DNA from: Archivesica marissinica
Taxonomy: Eukaryota; Mollusca; Bivalvia; Venerida; Vesicomyidae
Assembly (NCBI GenBank): GCA_014843695.1
Contig: CM026393.1
Span: forward strand, 8,049,201-8,113,200
DNA: 64,000 nt
Reading direction: 5' to 3'
In this document: positions 1-11,000 of the stretch, piece by piece
Position numbering within the stretch: the stretch's first letter is position 1
Layout: every line of letters starts with the position of its first letter
Position numbers and translations under genes: made by a program
Notes under the pieces: generated by a model
What the model saw: the letters and a program-made list of their open reading frames with translations, nothing else
The model's database searches: none
Told to the model about the DNA's origin: nothing

Positions 1-2765
1 TTAATAGCTAGATTACCAGTCCACTGGACTACATATCTGTCTGTAATACCTTGTTGATCGATGGATTACCAGTCCACTGGACTACAGATCCGTCTGAAAT
101 ACCTTGTTAATAGCTAGATTACCAGTCCACTGGACTACAGATCTGTCTGTAATACCTTGTTGATCGATGGATTACCAGTCCACTGGACTACAGATCCGTC
201 TGTAATACCTTGTTAATAGCTAGATTCCCAGTCCACTGGACTACAGATCAGTCTGTAATACCTTGTTATCGCTATATTACCAGTACACTGGACTACAGAT
301 CCGTCTGTAATACCTTGTTGATCGCTAGATTACTAGGCCACTTGACTACAGATCCGTCTGTAATACCTTGGTCGCTGGATTACCAGTCCACTGGACTACA
401 GATCTGTCTGTAATACCTTGATCGCTGAATTACCAGTCCACTGGACTACAGATCCGTCTGTAATACCTTGATCGCTGGATTACCAGTCCACTGGAATACA
501 GATCCGTCTGTAATACCTTGTTAATAGCTAGATTACCAGTCCACTGGACTACAGATCCGTCTCTAATACCTTGTTGATCGATGCATTACCAGTCCACTGG
601 ACTACAGATCCATTTGTAATACCGTGTTGATCGCTGGATTACCAGTCCACTGGACTACATATCTGTCTGTAATACCTTGTAGATCGCTGTATTACCAGTC
701 CTCTGGACTACAGATCCATCTGTAATACCTTGTTGATCGCTGGATTACCAGTCCACTGGACTACAGATCCGTCTATAATACCTTGTAGATCGCTGTATTA
801 CCAGTCCACTGGACTACAGATCCGTCTGTAATACCTTGTTGGTGGCTGGATTACCAGTCCACTGGACTATAGATCCATATGTAATACCTGGTTGATCGCT
901 GGATTACCAGTCCACTGGACTACAGATCTGTCTGTAATACCTTGATCGATGGATTACCAGTCCACTGGACTACAGATCCCTCTGTAATACCTTGTTGATT
1001 GCTGGATTACCAGTCCACTGGACTACAGATCCATCTGTAATACCTTGTTGATCGCTGGATTACCAGTCCACTGGACTACAGATCCATCTGTAATACCTTG
1101 TTGATCGCTGGATTACCAGTCCACAGGACTACAGATCTGTCTGTAATACCTTGTTGATCGCTGGATTACCAGTCCACTGGACTACAGATCCGTCTGTAAT
1201 ACCTTGTTGATCGCTGGATTACGAGTCCACTGGACTACAGATCTGTCTGTAATACCTTATAGATCGCTGGATTACCAGGCCATTGGACTACAGATCCGTC
1301 TGTAATAACTTGTTAATAGCTAGATTACCAGTCCACTGGACTACAGATCTGTCTGTAATACCTTGTTGATCGATGGATTACCAGTCCACTGGACTACAGA
1401 TCCGTCTGAAATACCTTGTTAATAGCTAGATTACCAGTCCACTGGACTACAGATCTGTCTGTAATACCTTGTTGATCGATGGATTACCAGTCCACTGGAC
1501 TACAGATCCGTCTGTAATACCTTGTTAATAGCTAGATTCCCAGTCCACTGGACTACAGATCAGTCTGTAATACCTTGTTGATCGCTATATTACCAGTACA
1601 CTGGACTACAGATCCGTCTGTAATACCTTGTTGATCGCTAGATTACTAGGCCACTTGACTACAGATCCGTCTGTAATACCTTGGTCGCTGGATTACCAGT
1701 CCACTGGACTACAGATCTGTCTGTAATACCTTGATCGCTGAATTACCAGTCCACTGGACTACAGATCCGTCTGTAATACCTTGATCGCTGGATTACCAGT
1801 CCACTGGAATACAGATCCGTCTGTAATACCTTGTTAATAGCTAGATTACCAGTCCACTGGACTACAGATCCGTCTGTAATACCTTGTTGATCGATGCATT
1901 ACCAGTCCACTGGACTACAGATCCATTTGTAATACCGTGTTGATCGCTGGATTACCAGTCCACTGGACTACATATCTGTCTGTAATACCTTGTAGATCGC
2001 TGTATTACCAGTCCTCTGGACTACTGATCCATCTGTAATACCTTGTTGATCGCTGGATTACCAGTCCACTGGACTACAGATCCGTCTATAATACCTTGTA
2101 GATCGCTGTATTACCAGTCCACTGGACTACAGATCCGTCTGTAATACCTTGTTGGTGGCTGGATTACCAGTCCACTGGACTACAGATCCATATGTAATAC
2201 CTGGTTGATCGCTGGATTACCAGTCCACTGGACTACAGATCCGTCTGTAATACCTTGTTGATTGGTGTATTACCAGGCCACTGGACTACATATCTGTCTG
2301 TAATACCTTGTTGATGGCTGGATTACCAGTCCACTGGACTACAGATCCGTCTGTAATACCTTGTTGATCGCTGGATTACCAGTCCACTGGACTACAGGTC
2401 CGTCGGTAATACCTTGTTGATCGCTGGATTACCAGTCCACTGGACTACAGATCCGTCTGTAATACCTTGTTGATCGCTGGATTACCAGTCCACTGGACTA
2501 CAGATCCGTCTGTAATACTTTGATCGCTGGATTACCAGTCTACTGGACTACAGGTCCGTCTGTAATACCTTGTTGATCGCTGGATTACCAGTCCACTGGA
2601 CTACAGGTCCGTCTGTAATACCTTGTTGATCGCTGGATTACCAGTCTACTGGACTACAGATCCGTATGTAATACCTTGTTGATCGCTGGATTACTAGTCC
2701 ACTGGACTACAGATCCATCTGTAATACCTTGTTGATCGCTGGATTACCAGTCCACTGGACTACAC
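1..2765 (-). repeat. 53-bp satellite array derived from a SINE tRNA head
   Basis: About 52 head-to-tail units of roughly 53 bp. Each carries GGATTACCAGTCCACTGGAC, then ACAGATCCGTCTGTAATACC and a variable link (TTGTTGATCGCT or TTGTTAATAGCT). Read on the minus strand the unit gives CAGACGGAT, then TAGTCCAGTGG, then ACTGGTAATCCAG. These are the acceptor-stem strand, the D-arm start and the anticodon arm of the tRNA-like head of the SINE at 47575-47801, with about 11 bases missing between D-arm and anticodon arm. A block of about 905 bp (1-905) recurs at 1313-2220 with the same order of unit variants, so the array also grew by larger duplication. Frames read from it are not genes. Confidence 0.9.
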
Positions 2766-3326
2766 AAGGTGGTTAAACACTTCAAATACCGTGTATCACA
2801 GCCTTGGAGCATTCAGATTAGTATTATTATTATCACCAATTAAAATTCAACAAAAGAATGATGGTCTTTATACAAACATTGCCAATAACAGTGAAATAAA
2901 TATTTCTATGTTTGCTCAACTAGCATGAATATCGTTAATCTTTGTACCGATTTATCTTTAAATATATCTAGCTAGTATCTGTTTTATCTGAGTCTATAAA
3001 TAATATTTGTTAAAATGTTTACATATAATTAATTTCCATATCTATATCTAATAAAGGCTTAAGTAACCATTATTATAAGTTTAAAATGGCAGTTTCCCCG
3101 TTAAATTACAATATAGTTTTCATTGTAGCTTGTCGGAGGGAGACGTGTTGTCTGGAGGGGGGTGATTGTCTGGGGGGGGTGATAAGTTAAGATAAGATAA
3201 ATTTTATTTTTGAGTCGGCAAGATAGCAACAGTACAACACAAGCTCTGAGTGAGCTTTTGAACTGACTATATAACATAACATAATGGTAACAGCTATAAC
3301 ATTAGAATCACTGATAATAGTATGCA
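2766..3326. other. unique AT-rich spacer with a short G-rich stretch
   Basis: No gene is seen. The stretch is AT-rich single-copy DNA. At about 3135-3183 the plus strand has several G runs, including one of six and one of eight, which could form a G-quadruplex. The 3187-3326 part leads into the SINE insertion. Confidence 0.5.
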
Positions 3327-3591
3327 CGCTGGACTGGTAATCCAGGGATCGCTGGTTCGATCCCCCGTCTGACCATAATAAAATACAGTCTTTCAGATGG
3401 GACATTAAACCGAGGTCTCGTGTCGGTGCTTGACACCGTGCACGTAAAATAACCAGAGGAGACTCTGGAATGGGTCTCTGTCTGTATCATTGCACTATCC
3501 TCAAAAAATCTAAAATGACTAATCTCTTCAGGAGGCGTCGCTCATATGGGCAACAGATAGCGACGATAAATAAACGTAAATACACACACAC
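3327..3591 (+). mobile_element. tRNA-derived SINE (family 1), 5'-truncated
   Basis: The copy starts inside the tRNA head at GGACTGGTAATCCAG. It keeps the B-box-like GGTTCGATCCC and the 3' acceptor strand CCGTCTG. A central domain (GATGGGACATTAAACCGAGG, then GTGCACGTAAAATAACC) and a tail (AATGACTAATCTCTTCAGG, AGGCGTCGC, GATAAATAAACGTAAA) follow. An 8-bp target-site duplication AGTATGCA flanks it at 3319-3326 and 3592-3599, which proves insertion and shows the A-box end was already missing at integration. The second copy at 47575-47801 has the full head but lacks most of the central domain. Confidence 0.85.
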
Positions 3592-4664
3592 AGTATGCAT
3601 ATTTATTATTAATGTGTGTGAAATAACGATATCTGATTGGATTATTGATTAGTTTGGCAGCGACTGGCCAGCTAAGCAATTGATGTGATAATCACAGAAC
3701 GTGAAAGGTCAGATGGTAAGCTTTAATTCCATTCCAGAATTATTAAAATATTCAAGAAATAAACAGGTCTAGGTCCCCGCAAGGGGTTTGACATTAATGG
3801 AACATACATACAGTTGTGATGTGGTTGCCGTGGTTTCCGTTATTTTCCTTATAATATCTACAAGGGCGCCGTGTTTATCGAAATTTATGTTTAACTTGAT
3901 TGCGAAATAAGTTATTACAACATTAGTTTAATCACTCTCGACACCTGATTCCGCATGGGCACGAGAGAGAATAGGCATTGTGGACTTTAAATGCCTTGCC
4001 TAACGACACAATTGTAATAGCTACAGATAGGCATGAACTCCAGGACATCACACATTCCATATGCAGATACATACTGTAAATGTTTTTTTTAAAAATCTTA
4101 TCATACTGTAAATAAGCAGTTCACATTATTTAAGGTATACCCTTAATACTGACATCAATGAAATTGCTAAACGTGTACACTATGTATAATATGTCTATTC
4201 CACATATTTTGATAATTCGTTTTCCTTGAATATAATTCCAAAATGGGTAAATGACTCCTCTATTTCCGTAAATAGTATAATTTATTAATAAGAATACACC
4301 ATTTTGTGCAGTTGACATGAAACATTTATGCCAATTTGAGAGGTTGATGCAAATCTGGCCACAAATGCATTGGAAATATGTTTGGTGATTGTTGTAAGTT
4401 GTGTCAATAAATTCTCCGATGGTCACTCTGCTCATCAATAGTATTCACCGTTAGACATATTTAGTAATATAGAACACTGTGTACAAAATGATTATTTACA
4501 TTAATTTGGGATGTGCTTTAAAAGATATCATCATGTTATGTCATGTATTTGATGACAATTAACAAATGTGCCAAAAATGCCAATTAAAATGCGTTGCTTT
4601 GCATATGGTATATTTTATTACAGATTTACAGATTTTAAACAGTTGCCACTAATTTACATATTAC
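3592..4664. other. unique non-coding region, possible 3' end of the minus-strand gene
   Basis: AT-rich, mostly featureless DNA. A weak acceptor on the minus strand near 4428 would join the exon at 4665-4717 in phase 0 and meet a stop within eight codons (4404). An AATAAA lies further down the same strand near 4272. This could be the terminal exon and 3' UTR, but the polypyrimidine tract is poor and I do not call it. Confidence 0.3.
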
Positions 4665-4717
4665 CTTAGCAGCTTGAAGACATTCCACAGAAACCCAATC
4701 GTCCATAGAACCAGCAA
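4665..4717 (-). CDS. internal exon of unidentified minus-strand gene
   Basis: A 53-nt segment bounded on the minus strand by a good acceptor (CTTTTCTATTGCAG) and donor (AAG then GTAATA). Joined in phase 1 to the exon at 5133-5394, it reads VAGSMDDWVSVECLQAAK with no stop and ends at a codon boundary. Phase match plus two strong splice sites make it more than a chance frame. I do not recognise the product. The following exon is uncertain (see the spacer below it). Confidence 0.55.
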
Positions 4718-5132
4718 CTGCAATAGAAAAGTTGGTCTTGTTTTCAACACACTACTAACATAAAACATGAAAAGGTTTAAGATGAGTGTATTTAAAGACA
4801 CTGTAAGTACTTTACCCGTGACAACTAAATGAGGTGGGTCAGAGCATTATGCTCAGTAAAATATTCCATCTCAATGCTTTGAACACAGTAGGAAATGTGT
4901 CAAACATGGACCAGCTGGTGTTAAACTAGCTGACAATTGACGTTTGAAAAATATGAAACATGTTCATTAATTGGTAGAGGTTATTGCAAGGATACATATT
5001 ACAATAAAACATTGTTTCATGACAACGCGACTTATGTATACTGGTTTTTCATTAAGTTGACCCAATGTTACAACTTTTGACCACAGAAACACTATTTTGA
5101 AGAACTATGTTGGTAGTCAATAAAAATATTAC

Positions 5133-5394
5133 CTTCTACACTTTTGATATCAATGCTAGCATCAATTCCTGTGTTACATGCCACGATGACATTTGGTTGG
5201 GGTCTGTCGGGCAAGGTCGGCACAAATTCATCTTTATCTGGCACGTGCTCGTCAAAACAAGTCTCCACCAAACAGTTGTCAACGCCATTCTCAACGCCCT
5301 TCTCCACCGGTCGCGTATCAAAACCATTCTCCACCAAACAGTTGTCAACGCCATTCTCCACAGGACGCGCATCAAAACCATTCTCCACCAAAGA
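5133..5394 (-). CDS. exon with internal coding repeats, unidentified minus-strand gene
   Basis: A 262-nt exon on the minus strand, starting in phase 0 after an acceptor (T-rich tract, then TTGTGTTGCAG) and ending in phase 1 before a donor (GTAGAAG then GTAATA). The 87 codons contain short degenerate repeats around VENGFD..PVENGVDNCLVENG, then an acidic Pro-containing stretch (DKDEFVPTLPDRPQPN) and NVIVACNTGIDASIDIKSVE. The repeat is visible in DNA as recurring CTCCACCAAACAGTTGTCAA segments. No known domain is recognised. Upstream exons would lie at higher coordinates on the minus strand and were not found; the 186-bp array begins 170 bp away. Overlapping frames on the other strand lack splice support. 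Confidence 0.55.
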
Positions 5395-5562
5395 CTGCAA
5401 CACAATAGCAACGTTGTGTGAGGCAAAAAAAAATCTAAAACTCAAATAAAATGTAAGATATGATATATATACATGTATATATTACTAGTAGCATTAAGGA
5501 TATCGTAGTTGACCTAGAATGTAACACAGCAATGCGTATATGGGCACTCCATTTAAATTGTC

Positions 5563-7290
5563 TTCGATGGGGTGGCGGTCAGTTTACGAAGCGTAGGGTC
5601 CACCCAGGCCAAGATGGAGAGGCTCGCTACACAGTACCAAAGAGGCCCGGAACCGTAATTCTGTTGTTTTCGAAGGGGTGGTCCTCAGTTGACTAAGTGT
5701 AGGGTTCACCCAGGCCAAGATGGAGAGGCTCGCTACACAGTACCAAAGAGGCCCGGAACCGTAATTCTGTTGTTTTCGAAGGGGTGGTCCTCAGTTGACT
5801 AAGTGTAGGGTCCACCCAGCCCAAGATGGAGAGGCATACTTGGTGTCACCTAGCAGCTATGATACCAGGCTACATATGTATACCCGGTCTTATGGGGTCA
5901 CATCGCCTACTTTACTCGCTATTCCGTACCAAAGAGGCCCGGAACCGTAATATGGTTGTTTTCGAAGGGTAGGTCCTCAGTTGACTAAGTGTAGGGTCCA
6001 CCCAGCCCAAGATGGAGAGGCATACTTGGTCTCACCTAGCAGCTATGATACCAGGCTACATATGTATACCCGGTCTTGTGGGGTCACATCGCCTACTTTG
6101 CTCGCTATACAGTACCAAAGAGGCCCGGAACCGTAATTCTGTTGTTTTCGAAGGGGTGGTCCTCAGTTGACTAAGTGTAGGGTCCACCCAGCCCAAGATG
6201 GAGAGGCATACTTGGTGTCACCTAGCAGCTATGATACCAGGCTACATACGTTTACCCGGTCTTGTGGGGTCACATCGCCTACTTTGCTCGCTACACAGTA
6301 CTAAAGAGGCCCGGAACCGTAATTCTGTTGTTTTCGAAGGGGTGGTCCTCAGTTGACTAAGTGTAGGGTCCACCCAGCCCAAGATGGAGAGGCATACTTG
6401 GTGTCACCTAGCAGCTATGATACCAGGCTACATACGTATACCCGGTCTTGTGGGGTCACATCGCCTACTTTGCTCGCTACACAGTACCAAAGAGGCCCGG
6501 AACCGTAATTCTGTTGTTTTCGAAGGGGTGGTCCTCAGTTGACTATGTGTAGGGTCCACCCAGCCCAAGATGGAGAGGCATACTTGGTGTCACCTAGCAG
6601 CTATGATACCAGGCTACATACGTATACCCGGTCTTGTGGGGTCACATCGCCTACTTTGCTCGCTACACAGTACCAAAGAGGCCCGGAACCGTAATTCTGT
6701 TGTTTTCGAAGGGGTGGTCCTCAGTTGACTAAGTGTAGGGTCCACCCAGCCCAAGATGGAGAGGCATACTTGGTGTCACCTAGCAGCTATGATACCAGGC
6801 TACATATGTATACCCGGTCTTGTGGGGTCACATCGCCTACTTTGCTTGCTATTCAGTACAAAGAGACCCGGAACCGTAATTCTGTGGTTTTCGAAAGGGT
6901 GGTCGTCATTTGACTAAGTGTAGGGCCCACCCATGCCAAGATGGAGAGGCATACTTGGTGTCATTTATCAGCTATGATACCAGGCTACATACGTATACCC
7001 GGTCTTATGGGGTCACATCGCCTACTTTGCTCGCTATTCAGTACCAAAGGGGCATGGAACCGTAATTCTGTGGTTTTCGAAGGGGTGGTCGTCAATTGAC
7101 TAAGTGTAGGGTCCACCCAGGCCAAGATGGAGAGGCATACTTGATGTCACTTAGCAGCTATGATACCAGGCTACATGCGTATACCCGGTCTTATGGGGTC
7201 ACATCGCCTACTTTGCTAGCTACCCAGTACCAGAGAGATCCCATAGCATATTATGCCCTTTTTTCCTATGGTGCTGACCCATTGGCATTG
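5563..7290 (+). repeat. 186-bp tandem array
   Basis: TAGGGTCCACCC recurs at 5806, 5992, 6178, 6364, 6550, 6736, 6921 and 7107, a spacing of 186 bp (once 185). Two shorter units of about 105 bp precede these (near 5597 and 5700). Each unit contains AAGATGGAGAGGCATACTTG, AGCAGCTATGATACCAGGCT, TATACCCGGTCTT and GAGGCCCGGAACCGTAATTC. Because 186 is 62 codons, one frame stays open over single units, but there is no sign of a real gene. Confidence 0.9.
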
Positions 7291-7440
7291 TAGAGTGTCA
7301 TATGTGGTGTTGCTTTATAGCTATTACACAATGTTATGTACCTATACCCAATTATATAGGGTCTAATTGCCAAGCTGTCTACATATTCGCTACCAAATAT
7401 ATTATTGTCTGTAATTATAATTTTGTTGTTTCATACCTGG
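7291..7440 (+). repeat. diverged edge unit of the 186-bp array
   Basis: This stretch aligns by eye to the 186-bp unit: TAGCTATTACACAATGTTATG against TAGCAGCTATGATACCAGGC, CCTATACCC against GTATACCC, then a GGGTC.AAT..CC segment and TCGCTACCAAATATAT against TCGCTATTCAGTACCAAAG. It is much more diverged than the other units, so it is probably an older unit at the array edge, about 200 bp before the TIR start codon. Confidence 0.55.
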
Positions 7441-7642
7441 ATCTTTTGGCGGTTAATAAGATTGTCATAATAATGGAAAATTGAAAGGGGAGCTAATTAT
7501 TTTCAAGTTAGTGTTTGCTGGTATTATTAATGTTTGTTGGAAATATTTAATGTTTGCTGCAAATGAGGGCTCACTAATGACGGCTCACTTGTGTTCACTG
7601 AAAGTAGAACAAGTTTTGCAATTTTTATTGTTATACCTTAAC

Positions 7643-8098
7643 ATGGCGTCCTATGGTTATAATTTTATTTACAACAGATGCGATGGTATTGAAACGGATG
7701 ATACACGGCTAGCGTTGGAAGTGGTTGAGTATTTAGAAGAGAAAATAAGAGGGTGGACTTGTGGCCAAGTGGGGTATTACGCGGACAGAGACGCAACACC
7801 AGGAAGAAATATTTTTGATGAATTATTTAACATAGTTAGTACTACAGACCGGACTTTGGTTGTGATCACGCCGGAATTTCGGGCAAATTGTTGGGCAAAG
7901 TATTGTAAACAAGCGGCATTCAAGTATCTACTAGACTATGAACATTCTTACAAACTCATTCCAATTGCAATAAATATACCGAACACGGCATCCCTTGAAG
8001 AGCTCAATGTTAACGAGCCGTTGCATATCAGAGGTTGTACGACGAGCGAATGGGAGAACTCTAACAGTAACAAACGAAGCCTAATAAGACTAAAAAAG
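7643..8098 (+). CDS. exon 1: TIR domain
   Basis: The start ATG has a strong Kozak context (AACATGGCG). In-frame ATGs at 7550 and 7577 have poor context. Box 1 is YNFIYN (residues 6-11). Box 2 is YYADRDATPGRNIFDEL (45-61), with the classic RD..PG. A hydrophobic strand RTLVVITPEF follows (70-79), and the region usually written WCxxE is WAKYC (84-88). Cys therefore replaces the Glu needed for NAD cleavage in enzymatic TIRs such as SARM1, which suggests a binding rather than enzymatic role. The chosen end is the donor AAG/GTAATG. The frame stays open to a stop at 8258, but those codons lie largely in a foldback element and look non-native. Confidence 0.85.
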
Positions 8099-11000
8099 GT
8101 AATGGAAGATCAGGTGGTCGTTGGTTCAAACTTGGACACATTAATAGTATCCCGGCGTGACGAGTTTTCGCCCAGAACAGATTTTCGCCTAACTGTGGGA
8201 ATAGCAAGTCGCGAGAGATCACGCAATATTTCACGCTCCAGTTACCGGAATTATAAATAAACATACCATGTGCACTTCCAATCTATTTCTAACTGATCAT
8301 AATATATCAGACAAGGTAAATTAGCGGTGAAAACTTTAAACCTACACCAGTTTTCACTAATTTCACTATATCCGTTTTATGTCACCATATAAATATCATT
8401 TTTTAAAGAAATTGGCAATTTTTTCTCCAAAATGACACATGCATCGTCTGCCACGCCAATATATTTACGAATAAAAATGTCATTATAGTCTCACTGCTCC
8501 GTGTTTATGAGTTATGTCCGTTATTACACACAAGGGGTCCTTATGCACAATATCGATTTTCACCGTTTTTCGCCTTCAGGTCCATGTGTTTTCACAGAGG
8601 TTCTCCAACTGATATACATGGTTGTGTAAACCTAGTTATTCTCTGTTAGGCACCGTGTGATGTGTTCGATGGATGGGTCCAGTTATGGTTCTGCACCCAG
8701 TCAGAGTAATTAGGAGGGGCGACGACTTCTTATGCCCCGTGTGTTTGTCTAAGTTAAACTAAATTAGTGTTTTAGATACAGTATATAGACAAAATGCTCT
8801 CCAACAAATGAATTTTGAGTGAAAATGATAAATTAAGCCTATTATTAAAGTAAGTGTTCCTTATTTATATTGTTTTGTTAAAAAAAACTGTTGCTTGCAT
8901 ACTAATGCTCGCGCTGTAGGCAATTTCCACAGTTAGGCGAAAACATGTGACGTCATTCCGGATTACTGAGAATGAGGTACCGCTATTTTATCAACTTTTC
9001 TCAATAAGTAAACAATCTGTTTTCTTCGAGATTTTGGGGAATGAAAGGTAAAATATTGTTTATTTGGTGACATAAATTGTTTGCAGTGTATGACAATTCT
9101 AAACCTATAGGAGTCCGTTATGTACTACGTCGTCGAAAACCAGTAACACCAGGATATCAGAAGTGTCTCCATACCCATGCTTAACCCTTTCAACACCACA
9201 TACCTCTAAATAGGCTTACAAAAAAGTGTAGATCCAGATGAGCCGGCTCATGATGAGCCGTCTCGTCAGGATCTGCACTTTTTTCAAGTAATATAACTAT
9301 TTTTAGAATTTTGTTTACCCATTTTGATAAATGAACTGATCCAAATGTAATTTTGTTATTAATTTATTGGTCTAAAAATATCATGGACCAGTCCATGTCA
9401 GTTACTTGGTGTTGAATGGGTTAACTGCACAGACTTCTACTTCGGATGGAGAGGGCTATACTCCGTTGGATTTCTGTATGAATGATTTATGCCTGGATTC
9501 AATGAATAGGGGAGTAGTGTAGTCCAAATATTTAGACTTGAGAAATGTAACAGATAAAAAAAAATGTTTATGTTGAGGTCTTATATAGTAGTGTAGTGGT
9601 ATATAGGGAGACTTGTACTGTCTTACTATTATATAGAGTTAGCTTTTATAGTGACTCAGTAAAGTGACCACCTCTAGGAAATGGAGGGTCAGGTGGTTGT
9701 CGGTTCAAACCCTTGACTTGTGCTTGGTTACTTTATGCATAATAATTTCAGTTACTAAGTAGTTTTGTAGAACCTTTTATATTCTTAGCTGTGCACGTGA
9801 CATATAATAGCCTAGCTTACTGGTCCAGACTGCATAGAGTGGTGGAACCTATGCTTGGCGTATTCCTATGCTCGGCGTATATTTTCTATTTACATCCGTA
9901 TTTAAAATATTTAAATAGTTTTAACCTATTTTCGCTGACAGAGGTGAAGCATGGTTCAATAGCATTACGTTGTGCGTGCCGGTAGCCTAATGCAACTGTT
10001 ACCTGACTGGTTCAGTAGCCGAATATAAACAGATAACTTGATGGGAATTCTTTCCATCGAAATGATGCGGTTTATGAGCATTTCAGGTAGCTATCCGAAT
10101 TGGAATAAAATGTACAAATAACCAGAAAAAAAGTTTCTTATGAGTTTTAATATTGTTAGTTATTGATGTTACTAAGTCAAAATAATATATTCAACATTTA
10201 CACGTGCATACATAAACAAATTCATGTACGCCGTGCATAGGTGCCCTAAAGTATCTAGTTCCCCATGGAAACAGGTATCATTGCGATAGCTGTAGTGAGG
10301 CCCATGGTCACGTAATGAAGCTAAAATTTTCACAACTTAAGAAAATAATAATATACGGCAAGTGCATTTAACTTTTTTTTATAGGCCATGATATGTAGGA
10401 TTTACGCCGAGCATAGGTTCCACCACTCTAAATACATGTTTCAATAAATTCCTGTAAAATCAATGTACATGCACATAGCACAGGGATTCGGCACGTTTGG
10501 GGGTACTAGTATATATATTTAAGTACAGAGATTCTACTCTGTGGGATGTCAGATTTCGCATCGATCAGTAAAATGGCCCTATCTGAAACAATTTTGTACA
10601 AATCTGTCCAAATATAACGCCTATCCCGAGTCTTTATATTGTTCTTCAAATAAAACACAACTTTAAGCTGCATGCATGTATACTTTGCAAACAATTGCCA
10701 CAGACATTGGCCATAGCAATTTCTAAAGCGGCGTAATTCGCGTTGAAACGAGCGTTCTGATTGAAAATTCTACGAAATCTCTTTTTGACGTACATAGGCC
10801 TATTTGCCGAATAAACCTACACGTTAGTGGAAACACATTTTATTGATAATGTTATTCACAGTTAAAACTCTCCCGTCGAAGATTTTTTGTTGTTGCTGAT
10901 AGAACCCGTGTCCTAGTATGGAAATGTGACCTGCTATGGCCAATGTCTGTGGCAATTGTTTGAAAAGTATACATGCATGCAGTTTAAAGTTGTGTTTTAT

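Noticed and set aside
8061..8264. 67-codon minus-strand frame
   Set aside because: Antisense to the end of exon 1 and the foldback element; no splice or promoter support.
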